DNA of 64,000 nt from Aphelocoma coerulescens (lineage: Eukaryota > Chordata > Aves > Passeriformes > Corvidae): positions 28,352,001 to 28,416,000 of the forward strand of contig NC_091020.1 in NCBI RefSeq assembly GCF_041296385.1, in the 5' to 3' direction. Both the position numbers and the translations under genes were made by a program. The notes below the pieces were generated by a model, which saw only the letters and a program-made list of their open reading frames with translations, did no database searches and was not told where the DNA came from. Positions 37,646 through 48,554 of this stretch are shown in pieces. How positions within the stretch are numbered: the first letter of the stretch is position 1; each line of letters begins with the position of its first letter.

Positions 37646-37666
37646 GGGGGTACATGGGAGGGTGGG
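37646..37666 (+). other. G-quadruplex motif within the LTR
   Basis: GGGGG and three GGG runs with loops of 5, 1 and 1 bases (ggggg-tacat-ggg-a-ggg-t-ggg) lie in the U3 part, about 75 bp upstream of the TATA box. Quadruplex motifs in U3 are known in other retroviral LTRs; any effect here is inference. Confidence 0.5.
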
Positions 37667-37738
37667 AGGAGACAGAGCCAGGACAGGTGACCCAAAGTGA
37701 CCAAAGGGGTATTCCAGGTCATATAACATCATGCTCAG

Positions 37739-37747
37739 TATATAAAG
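37739..37747 (+). promoter_or_regulatory. LTR TATA box
   Basis: TATATAAAG at the expected place between U3 and R of the solo LTR. Transcription would be expected to start about 30 bp downstream. Confidence 0.7.
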
Positions 37748-38043
37748 CGGGAGGAAGAAGGAAGAAGGGGGGATATTTGGAGTTATGGCATTTGTCTTCC
37801 CAAGTCCCTGTTACCATGATGGGGCCCTGCTCTCCTGGGGATAGCTGAACACCTGCCTGCCCATGGGGAGAGGTGAATTCATTCCTTGTTTTGCTTTGCT
37901 TGTGTGCCCAGCTTTTGCTTTCCCTATTAAACTATCTCCATCTCAACCCACAAGTTTACCAGGTTTTACTTTTCCAGTTCTCTCCCTGATCCTGCAGGTG
38001 CGGGGGTGAGCAGACAGCTGCTGGCTGGGGTTAAACCCTGACA

Positions 38044-39262
38044 ACATGGGGGAGCACTGAGTTTTTCTGGTAAGTCAGGGTGAGGAGGAAATAACCTCAG
38101 TGAACCTAAGATAACAGGCATTTCAGTCTAGAGCACTTCCACTCACTTTGTTAATTTGTCTTCATATCCAGTAAAGAAATGGATAATTCAGTAATGAATC
38201 ATTATTAGGCATAACAAAGCCAAAATGTATTTACAGGCAATATTTAGGCAGTTAACAGTCATTTGGAATACTGTTCTCCCAGCAGATCTTCTGTCATTTG
38301 TGGAAATCCCAGTAGAAAAATAAGTTTAAAAAATAAAAGTATTTGTGAGGCAAAAATCCTCTGTAGGAAGACTGGACATCTTCATTGTATTAGCATTGTT
38401 ACTTTTTTCTATTGGCTTGTCCAGGTTTATGTGCTGCTTTTAAGGCTGAACTTGCTAAAAGGCTGAACTGTGTACCTTTAAGGTAAACCACAGGGAATTA
38501 GTACCTAATCAAGTAATTGATTGTCCGAGCACTGTTTGTCCATGCATTACACAGACAACATGTAACCTCTCAAGACATCTGGGTTTTTTTTTTTCCCCAT
38601 TAAAAGATTGTGATTTCTTTCAGTAGTCAAGCCCAAACATTTCATGTGATCAAATTAAGAAAATGTGAGATTTTGTGCAACAGGGAGGAATAAAGAAGAA
38701 TTGCTACACAGACAAATTGTTTTAAAGCATTCTAGGGACTACACAATAGCTCTGGGATCCCTTGGGTAAAAATGAAATAGCTACACCTTAGGAATATAAT
38801 GGAAAGATATTATCAACCATGGTTTACAGGGGATAGAAAGAGGATCCAGCCTGACTTCCCACAGAATATGTGAATAATCTATGAGAAAGACTGAGCCCAT
38901 TAAGGGTAACTACACAGTGTATGCTAAACCTTGATAGATGTTACACCCTATTGGAAGTCATCTACTTTTCTTTTTGGATAGCCTTTTAATTTATGCTTTA
39001 ATATAATCTTTTAAAAATAATTCTGACTGTACTGGCACTTCTGACACACAGACCACCATTTCAAATCCTTTTATCAGCACATGTATCATTTTGTCTCATA
39101 CTAGTAATAGGATGGGAGTCAAGGAATATCTATAGTTTCACCTCATGCCTCTTAGCAATAATGGAGTTATGTGTTGCAATGAAATACTGTATAACTCGCT
39201 ATTCATCAAATGAGGCCAGGGTACTGAAGAAATTTGCTCGATGACTGTTTCATACAAAGAAC
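38044..39262. other. Non-coding, nothing recognised
   Basis: AT-rich DNA. 38,140-38,260 has a homeobox-like AT-rich texture (gtaatgaatcattattagg) but nothing definite. Confidence 0.45.
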
Positions 39263-39325
39263 ATCAACGGATTTGGGGTCAAGCCAAGGGCTCCCATGGC
39301 TCGCTGAGATCCCAAATCCGTTGGT
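39263..39325. repeat. Structured inverted repeat (hairpin/cruciform)
   Basis: CAACGGATTTGGG (39,265-39,277) pairs perfectly with CCCAAATCCGTTG (39,311-39,323). The stem can extend by one wobble and one A-T pair. Inside the 33-base loop a second stem forms: GCCA-A-GGG (39,283-39,290) pairs with CCC-A-TGGC (39,293-39,300) around a CT turn, with one mismatch. Left and right internal loops are 5 and 10 bases. The precise two-tier fold is unusual for surrounding unique DNA. It could be a non-coding RNA hairpin, a transposon end or a templated mutation product. Confidence 0.6.
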
Positions 39326-41756
39326 TGCGGTTTTGTCCCCTCTGGTGTTTCCCACTGGTCCCCATGCACAGCGAATCTCTGCTCTGTGGCTGGAGTTGGA
39401 GCCCTGCCCTCATGGGGAGCATGCATTCCTGATGCTGCAGGGTGCAGAGGAAACCCATCTGGGGTATGCCAGCTTTGTCCGGGCTCTTCCATCACCAGCT
39501 GTGGCTGCAGATTTTGTGGGAGGTGGCACTGTAGCTGTCACTGCTGCAATGAGCTGTGCTCAGTCCTCTGAGCTCCTCCAGGGAAGGAGTCTGCAGTGGT
39601 GGGTGCTGGGAGTGGGGCATGTAGGGTGGGAATGTTTCCCTTGTTTTTCCTGGTAAATCAACTCACACTGGGGATACTTTAAGCACTTCTTGGCTCAATG
39701 TGCTGGCAGCGCTGTCGCACGTTCCCACAGACCCATGTCTCTTTAGGCATTGGACAGGGCTTGAAGTGCACAAGAGAGGATTTGACCCAAGAACCTTTCC
39801 TGGATTTAGTATTAATTTAACCAAGCTGTTCTGTCTGTGTGGTTTCATTGCTACTTTCTGGCAGATGTCAGAAGCTAAGGGCTCCTATTGCCTACACTGT
39901 CCTCCCAAACACCTACTCATCTGCCTTTCTTAATTTTTATGCTCTCCTTTGAATTTTTAGCTGCTTTTCTAAACCTGAACTTCCCCATACAACCTCCCAG
40001 GACCCTCTACCAGCATTTCTACTGCTTCAGCCCAGAAGCACAAATCCCCTCCTGTTCTTTGATTTTCCAGTACTCCACATCAATTCCAACTAAACATTTC
40101 CTAGGACAGAGAAAAGGTGGCCACAGAGTCCAGATGGGAAAACACTTCATTATTCTGTAGGACAGTGTCTGTATAACCTGGTCAGGATGGGAGGACTGAG
40201 GCGAGGAGGAAACCACGTGGTGCAGTGGAATTGCTGAGAACCAAACTCCAGCATCTAACGAGTCTCCATGCAAAAATCTGGAGGTGGTAACTTTTCAAAG
40301 ACCCTCAACACAGTCAAATTTGGGTATGTTTCCATCTGCAATGAAAAAAAGTAAACTTACCCAGTTTTCATCAGTAAGAAAACGAACAGGATTATGAGCT
40401 CATAACTCCACCTGAGTGCATCTGTTCCTAGGGAGCGTCCTGGCACTCAGCTGAGCATACTGGAGGAGAAGTATCCAGAAAGCCACTTACTACAATGGAA
40501 AGAGAAACACAGATCCTCCTAAGCCCATTCAGGGAATTGGTTAGGTCATTTTGATTGAACTTTTGCACAAGAAAAATTAGCATGAGATGGACATTTGTCA
40601 AACACAATCACAAACAGCTACATTCAGGGGAATCTACAACCTAGAAAAATCAAGGATTTACAATGAGAAGCTCAGCAAAGTTTATTTATTTGCTATACCA
40701 ACTGTACCAGCAGCACTGTATCTCAGTTTTTTCAGATTTTATTAAAAATCTCTGCACTAGAAAGTCTTAAATCCCACTGATCAATCTTACTAACCACCCC
40801 TCCCCCAAAAACCTCACATCTGTGCAAGTATATTCTCAGTAGGAGCTAAAAGCCAAGGGCTTGTGGCCAGCTCCAGGATTTGGTCTCTTTCAATAGTCAG
40901 AATTTGATCAAAGCTGATTTTCTAATCTGGTGCTTGAGAAGGAGCCTTTGCCCCATGATGATGCTGAGGTACCTGCAAGGAAACACATTGGTCATATAAT
41001 CTTAGCTTGTCCTCATTTCCAGCTGACAAAATGTATTGGAAGTCACTAAAAAATATGTGTCACAGTCCCTTAAGACCTTGTTTCTTGGATTTGATTGCTG
41101 CGGTTTCCACATGCCTGTTACATGGCTATGAATGAAGCCTAAAGGTTTCTTATTTAATGAAATGTGGGCCAAGTGTACAGAAATAAGCTAAAGGTGGTTA
41201 GGTAGGAAACACAAGGATTTATTCTTTCAAAACTGATGAACGAGACCCACCAGATGTGAACATTGGGGCAGGAAGTTGCACCAGGGGATGCGACAGCACT
41301 GCAAACAGAAGTCTCTAAGGCAGCCAGTTGATGGACAGCATTTTCTGGAGCTATGTGCAACCTTTAAAAGAGGTGCCAGCAAAAAGAAAGGAAAAGCCAG
41401 AATCCAGATGACAAAGGCAACAGCACTGGGCAAAGAGACTACTGGTAACCTGCAGGAAGAAAGGCAAAGGACAGTAGGAAAATACTGATTTATTAGTGTG
41501 AAGTGAAAAGTACACAGGCCAGGTCAGAACCACTTGCTTTCCTGAGGAAGTTTTAATTTGATTAGTCCATTATTTGCAGTGAAAGTAAGTGTTTTAATGC
41601 AGTGGATGAAAATACAGAGCCACTGGTTCCAATTTTTAAGAGTGCTTGCAAAGCATTCATTTTCTACTTTCATTTCGTGTCACCTGGATAAGAGAGCATA
41701 ATTTGAGGAATAATCAGATTTGAAGAAAAGCAAATAAATTGTGCTTCTGCCTGTTA
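39326..41756. other. Non-coding, nothing recognised
   Basis: 39,330-39,640 is GC-richer and open in several frames (140 codons plus at 39,234-39,656), with no recognisable domain. The rest is plain. Confidence 0.45.
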
Positions 41757-42119
41757 GAACAAAATTTGTTGAATCCTTGTGTAATGCATACTCCTTTGGG
41801 AAGGGAGGTGCTTCCTTCCCAAAAAGGCAGAAAGGAGGCAGAAAGAAGGCAGCACCAAGGAATAGTTTCCTAGAGACAGAAACTGGTATCTCCCAGTCAA
41901 GTAAGGACTAAACCAATCAAAAAGTGTGAACCACAGATACCAGTGTATAATTCCAATCTTTGTACAGTAATAAGATTTCATGATTACTGCTTTGAAGGCT
42001 GCACTCTGGTCAAGCAAGATAAGTACTGGCAATTTCCCTGAGCCTGAATTCAGTAAGATATCACATGTCACTTTCAACGATGTTCTCTCTGTGCTATGTG
42101 GAGATCAAAACCTGGACTA
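41757..42119 (-). pseudogene. Decayed L2-type LINE reverse transcriptase fragment
   Basis: Read on the minus strand from 42,119, the frame gives a degraded 'sgFrpgHSTEtaLlKVT' block. HSTERTSLKVT is still clear, and a CGA-to-TGA type stop sits at the F-R position. Then come NSGSGKLPVLILLDQSAAF and WFSPYLTGRYQFLSLGN. These match reverse-transcriptase motifs of the L2 clade as I recall them: HSTETALLKVTNDLL, then LLDLSAAFDTVDH with the catalytic Asp of motif A, then WFxSYLTGR. The first Asp survives (LLDQSAAF), but the following DTVDH is replaced and the YADD region is absent. Similarity fades below about 41,860. It is a dead fragment. L2 lineages have been largely inactive in birds, so this is probably an old fossil. 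Confidence 0.75.
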
Positions 42120-45100
42120 GAGTGTATCACACAGATCACATCACTTGTTAGGTGACGGTGCAGTTAGGATGGCACAGCCTATTTTAATATCAGGAATATT
42201 CAGGATTTGGACTTTTGTGTGTCTGCAGCTATAATTGCAGTGAGGTTTTGAAGAAGTTGCAAAGACCAGATTTTTGCTTGGTGTAAATTTTCACAGGATG
42301 GTGAGGATTCCTTTTACTTATATATGGCAGAAAGGTTTAAGGTGCAGCAGGAAACTGCTTTTGCAATATCAGTAAATAAATAGGTCAAGTCCATGTGGGT
42401 GCTGCCCTCTGCTCGTCTTCCTGAACAGTGCCTGACTGCCAGTGAGGTTGAGGACGGTCTTCTTGTCATATTTTCCATGGGAACATGATGCATAGCTGGA
42501 TTTGGGATCAGACGTGTCTGAATGCTCGAAGTTGTGTTTGAATGGCAACATGGGAGTAGGTATTTCAAAAATAATCTGCTTACTCAATTCTGTGTTAAAT
42601 CTCTGGACCATGACAGAAATCAGCCAGCACTGCACACTTGTGATCCAAGCCTATTATCAGCAACAAGTTTAAAAGCATCCTACTGTTAAAGGGGAGTCTC
42701 CTATAGTCAAAACTCCATAAAAATATGCCCAGTTCCAGGTTTTGCCACAACCTTACAAGTAAAATGGGAAAAGTTGCTTCAACTCTTTGTGTTGTGTGGG
42801 TGAAATTGGGGTCTTACATCTTCCATTGTTTATTGCTTCGGAGGATGGGAGAAGCAGCTTGTCTTGTAACACTGAGAAAAAGGGAATGACCTGGACTGAG
42901 ACTGCTACTTGGCACAATTATACAAATAATAAGTACTTAAGCCTTATGAAAATGCTGCTGAGTTCAGTTGCAATAAATTAGCACTCGTTATTGAAATATT
43001 AGGAAGGCTTTTCTTTGCACTACAGTGATTAAAGCAGATAAATAAGAGGCCGGACAATTTTGTGTGTGTGGTTACTGTGTCTTAGGGCTGCCTCTAATAG
43101 CCCCAGTGATCTTTCCTTCGTTGTTAATGGGTATTTAATTGGGATTTATTTCCATGGAATTTTTGTACCTTCAGATCATTACAGCACTGAGGGAATTTTA
43201 TAGCCATGGGGATCAACATGGTCTCTCTAGAGGTTCTGTTTGATAAATGAAGTTGGAAAGAGTTGACATATAGTTAGAGACCATTACCATTTAGAAACAC
43301 AGGACTGAGAGGAATCCCTTTCAAAAGGATCCTCTTTGTCCTGTGCTGTCAGTCATCTCTTAAAAACTGTATGATTAATGCATCCTATCTTTTCTTCTGT
43401 TTTTAATTGATGTTTCCTCAAAATTCTATATGTCCTTTTTTTTTTTTTCCAGAGCAGTGAAACTGAATGGAACCACCATCTATGGAGGAGATAGCTATTG
43501 CATTTTATCTCTATCTTTCCACAGCTTATAAGAGAAAACACTGATCACAGAGGGAAAGAAGAGCTGGGAAATGGCAGTGCTGGTATGTGACTCAGAAGAG
43601 GTGAAAGCAATTCTTCTCCCTGCCACATACTTCTTGTATGACCCTGGAAAGTTACCTGGTTTTGAGTGGAGAAGAGAAAGAAGAGTAGTGTTTTTCCACT
43701 TGGCTAGGTAGAGGATATTTAAGACTTTGAATGAGAGGAGTGTGCCATAAAATGATTAAGGCACAATAAATACAGTTTTCCTTCTGCGGCTTCTGCAAAA
43801 GGATTACCCCAAATAATAAGTGTATTTCACCCAAATTCATATACGTGAATGGAGTATTGCCACATATGTACAAGACTGGTGTCTTAAATGTTTTTTAAAA
43901 ATTGAAATTAATAATTCAGCCTTTATGATAAATCTATATATTGCTAATCCCATGTTTCCCCCCTTGTTTAGCCTTTAGCTATCCCCTGCTAAGAGAGTTG
44001 AGTCAGCTTGGCTGGGTCAACTTCTTTTCTCTTGAATCCTTTCCATCTTCAGAGGGCTTTCTGTCTGTCTTCTCTAGTGGCTCCTGTCTTGTTCATGCCT
44101 GGCCTGGGCATGTGCAAAGACTACAGGAAGGACCTTGTCATGAGCAGCCACTTTGAAACACCCTCTGCTCCTCAGCACAACTCTGCTTGCACTTGGCAAC
44201 AGTTCTCTTTTTCTTTTTGTTGGCCCTGGGAATGAGCACTCTGAGCAGATTTCCTTTCTCTTAATTGCTTCCAACTTCTGACTTCCACCACTCGCTGCAT
44301 TTGGGCCTGAGGAAAGGCATTCAATGTGGCAATCTTCAGGTCTTTAAAATTAACAATTCTTAAAATTATTATTATTTATATTATTATTTTTTATGTTAGT
44401 CCTTGGGTTCTCTGCACTGGGACTGCTGCCTAGCCCTTCTTTTCTCATCCCCTTAGATTAGGGCTTTTGGGAGACTTTCCTGGGCTCTTTTTCCACAGTG
44501 TGGTCCTGCTCAGCAGGAGATCCAGCTGTGCAGAGGATGCTGTTTCTCAGATGCTCCAGTCTCTGATCTGATGCTGGTCAGAAGGGATGCAGAAAACCCT
44601 GTAGTCAGGTGAATGAAAAACATAAGCTGTACAGGCAGGGATAGAAGGAAGAAAGGTTTAAGTGGTTCTTTCCTAAAAATTGCATTCTCATGTGTGGGAT
44701 AAAATGGATTTTTAAAGTATCTGTTTACAATTGGATGAATTATATAAGCATCCATTATGTAATTGAATAATAGCATAATCTTCCATAATGACAGACAGAA
44801 GCCTTCTAATGTTTGGGACAGGACTTATTTCGTTCTTACTTGGATATCTTTCAGATCCATTGTTATGCAGTTCTTTACATGATGTTTTCTTTCTTCCTTC
44901 TTTGAAATTCATCCATGTTAACTGGCTGTATTTATTCTATTATTATGCTTCCTTGAACATGTCTTTTCTCTATTAGTTATGTCTTGATAGCATTCCGAGC
45001 ATACCGAGCTGTGATGCTCTTTTATCTTGCTGTTATTGCAAGTTTGAGCCTCTGGATCCAGATCTTGTACCTCTACACCTGTTAGAGCTCCATCCAAAAA

Positions 45101-48100
45101 CAGGGTAAAACTATCTCCATGCAAGGTGAAACAAAGGTCTCTGAAGGAAAAAGAAGAACTTCAGTGAGGCTGGTTACAGTCTGACCAGGGATTCTTCCCT
45201 TCAGCAGTTTGAAAGGATGAGAAAGGCAACTCACATGAGCAAGCACTTGTGAGTTCAATTCCTGAGTCAAGTATCCATTGGCTGTTGAGTACACTTTGCT
45301 GTGAAACTGGTTATATTTGTCTTTTAAACATGTTGTTGATGGAAATTTTTGTGCTAATATGGTTTTTTTTTTTTTTATTTTCTTCCCCTTGGCATTGTAG
45401 CATAATGTCCAGATTAAAAATAAAAACAAAAAAACTCCCAACAAACTATCTTCCACTGAGCTAGTAATAGGTTTAACACTGATGGCATTTTTCATCTTCT
45501 TTTCAAACATTGGTATACAGAGTTCATCTGAAGAAGGGCACTCTTGGGGCTGGATTTATGGGGGGATGCATCTCTTTTCAAAATTATGAAAAACATCTCA
45601 TTTTATGAAAAACCCACAAATCCCTTAGGATGCAGAGAGGCTTTCATTTCAAAACTGAACTGCTTCTGTCCACTTTTCTTGGAAAATCTTCAAGGAGCTT
45701 CCAGATTTTCAGTGTTGATGTTTATAATCTCCACTAAAAGAAAATGCCCATGCCCTTGTTTTTCTTAAATGCTGAATTATATACATATTTGAATATTCAC
45801 ATTTTGGTGAATTGCTGACCACAACGACTTTTCTGTGCCCTGGAAGAAATTATGAGCCTTTTTTTTTCTCCCTCCCAGCTTCTGGTTCACAAAGCTGAGT
45901 TAAACATTTTCTCACAGCATTTGTTAATAACATAAGCAGGTTTATTCCACGTTTGGGGATTTGTTTAGCCATGGGCTAAATTAGATTGGCCACATGTGGT
46001 GTTCAGAGTGCCACAGTGGGGTCCCTGTAACACCCTCCATGACAAGCAGTGTTGCACTGCTGAAAAACGGGGGAGAGGGATGAGGGATGGTTTAGAAGAG
46101 CCAATAATTTCCCAGTTTATCTGGGTTTCTGGTGGCTGTGGTGGTTGTTGTTGTTGTTTTGAGTTGCGTGTACGACGTTTGAAGAGAAAGCCAGGACTGG
46201 TTGGAGCCTTAATAAGAAATAAAAAAATTGGAGGTGAAAGGGCTCACTGATAAAAGAGCTGCTTTCATTTAGTGCTCCAGGCATCTGCTGTAAAGGAGCC
46301 AAAGCGAATGTGCAAGCATCAGAGACAGTCGCAGGAGGGAGGAGGCAACAGTCAGAGCTGTGAGTAACTGTACATAAACATAATTTAAATCAAAACAGCT
46401 GAATAACAATTTAGGACATAAAAGGAAAGAGAAAAGGTGGAAAGAAGTAAAGAAAAACAAACCCCACAAATCGACCACAGTCAAACGAGAGAGGAACATA
46501 GAAGAGCAGCAAATGGAAGACAAAAATATCAAGCAAAGCCATCAGGGTCCAGTGGTTCATTCCTGTGGTACCCTGCGGTTCCCAGCTCAATTACTCAATA
46601 AGGTCTTGTACTTTCCAGGCCAAGAGGAGACCTGAAGTACCAAATCTCTCCTTCAGGCTTCTTCTCTTCAAACACAAGGCTCTTCTCAGCTCAGCTTCCC
46701 TGTACAGGCCTCTTTCTGCTGCTTTCTGTGCCAGCTCCCAGGCCCTCTGCTCTGTCAGTGATGCACTCTGCTCACTCCTACTGCTGCCATCGTTCCCTCT
46801 TGCCTGGGGCCAGTTGCACCCTTTCCAGACAGGTTCTCCTTTCCCCCAGAACAGCTCTCTTAAGCACTGCTTGCTGCTGCTCAGCCCCTGCTGTCCCCAG
46901 CTGGAGGAGCCCAGTGTCAGTGCATCATCCCTTGTCATCTCACCCTCTCAGATCTCTCCTGCTGCTCTTTCCATGTCCACACAGCTCCTTTTACAAACGG
47001 GTTTGCATCCACAATTAGGGTTCCTACATCCTAACACAACAGCTGCTGCTGCTTTACACCCACCAAGGCCTTTGTGCCTCCTGCCTTTTCTCAGTCCCAT
47101 CCGGTGTCACTGCCTGGTGTCCTTACAAACAAATAAATAGAAATTTGGATTTTTTAATCCTATTAAATGATTGGCCTTGGTGGTACCATGTGGCAATGAG
47201 TGTCACTGATGACTCGGTTTGAAATGTGTTTTCCTGACATTCTTATTAAGCGGGGAGAGCAAGCAGGACATTGCCAGGTTGATGTGGTTGATGGAGGATG
47301 CTGTTGATGGGTTCACAAAGACTAATTGCCCACTCCTTCAAATCCAAGAAACATAGTTGTGATGGCACAAAGACCCATCTTTGTTCAGTGGCTGGAGAAG
47401 AATGGCAAGAGCAGAAGAAAACAGCAGGATAAGAGTGTCTCAAGCAGAGGCTGTTGCCCCATACTTCTGAGGATGTTATTCAAGGCTCTGCAGTAGATCT
47501 TTCGTGAAATGTCTCCCTGACCCCAGTGCTGAAGCCTCCTTTGTGCCCGAAAGAATGACAGCTTAAGCCCTTTCCAAAATTCTTGGGGTTTTGATTTCTC
47601 ATTAGTGCAAGCTTAGCTTTGCTTGCGTCTTGGGCATGTTTAATTTCTCAGGTTTGTGATATGAGGAAAATCTAAGAAACAAAAAAAATCCTCTCTCCTT
47701 TATGAGAGACACAGTACTATTTCCCTTCCTGATCTATATGTCCAATTAGTCGATAAAAGTTACTCTCTGCTAATTTGATATCCCCTTTTCCAGCTTCACC
47801 AACATCTGAGCCATCTGATGTGTTTGTGAATGTACAGTGGGATGAGGATGTGTGACAATATTTTTTCCACAGCAGAAATGTGTATATTTTTTCATGCATA
47901 CATAATTAAAAATGGTTGAAAGCAACTTTGATTAAGGTTTCTCAAGAATTCAAACTAATGTTAATCATATTTCAGGAGAGATCATGCAATAATGTTTTCA
48001 GCTACAAAAAGAAGACTGCCTAGGGAAAGCCACCACATTAGGAAAAAATAAATACCAGCTTGTGACTGGAAATATTTTTCTTTCTTTTCTTTAGCCTATC

Positions 48101-48519
48101 CTAACAAGTGACCACTGTCAAGCAGTTACTAGGATAAATAATACACACTAGCAAGGCTAGGGAGAAATGAGGAGTCATAGACAAGGGAGATGAATATTGT
48201 TTCATCTCAGAATTGAAATGAATAGAGGCCAAAACCAGCAGGGTGGGAAGTCTGTTCCAGATGGCAGGAGCTGCAGAAGCTATTCCACCAACAGTAGCCA
48301 GCTTGTAGGAAGAGGCAGAGGGAAATTATTGGGTTGCCAACAAAGTATCAGGTAATGTAAGAGAGGGACTAACCAGGGCCAAAGTGCTGATGGAGGCTTC
48401 CTCAAGGGCATGCTCCTGCAGGAATTGGGAGGGTCCCTGTGACTCAGAACCATGCGAGCTGGGGGAGGCAAGGGGGTTAATCCTTTTTTCCTTAGATGCA
48501 GCACTGAGTCATAAAGCCT

Positions 48520-48529
<10 letters not shown>
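42120..48529. other. Non-coding, no recognised gene
   Basis: Over six kilobases without a clear repeat family or exon. 46,565-47,140 is a 191-codon plus-strand frame with a 115-codon minus-strand frame inside it. The plus strand there is CT-rich, which suppresses stop codons, and neither product shows a domain. 45,082-45,510 has a 142-codon minus-strand frame including a lysine run from a T tract. A CTCF-like GCCCTCTGCTCG lies at about 42,405-42,416 and is unconfirmed. Confidence 0.4.
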
Positions 48530-48552
<23 letters not shown>

Positions 48553-48554
48553 TT
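48530..48554. repeat. Poly-T tract
   Basis: About 25 consecutive T, preceded by further T-rich sequence. On the minus strand it would be a poly-A tail, but upstream of it I see no polyadenylation signal or recognisable retrocopy. Avian CR1 does not use poly-A tails. It is probably a simple repeat. Confidence 0.85.

Larger units (their letters stand above)
37490..38043 (+). mobile_element. Solo LTR of an avian endogenous retrovirus
   Basis: This is a complete 554-bp LTR running from TGTGCTGGTTTCAGCTGGGG to GGGGTTAAACCCTGACA, with TG...CA ends. It belongs to a family I recognise as very common in passerines and related birds. The parts are in order: a TATATAAAG promoter box (37,739-37,747), an ATTAAA polyadenylation signal (37,926-37,931) and a GT/T-rich to C-rich U5. 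No gag, pol or env lies on either side, so the provirus was lost by LTR-LTR recombination. Flanks are 'cccatg' on the left and 'acatgg' on the right, so a target duplication is at best imperfect (ccatg/acatg). The element is non-coding but could act as a promoter on the plus strand. Confidence 0.93.

Noticed and set aside
42405..42416. CTCF-like motif GCCCTCTGCTCG
   Set aside because: Matches most but not all core positions; such near matches are expected by chance in 64 kb.
45082..45510. 142-codon minus-strand frame with a hydrophobic segment and lysine run
   Set aside because: The hydrophobic and lysine parts come from an A/T-rich stretch and a T homopolymer; no family match.
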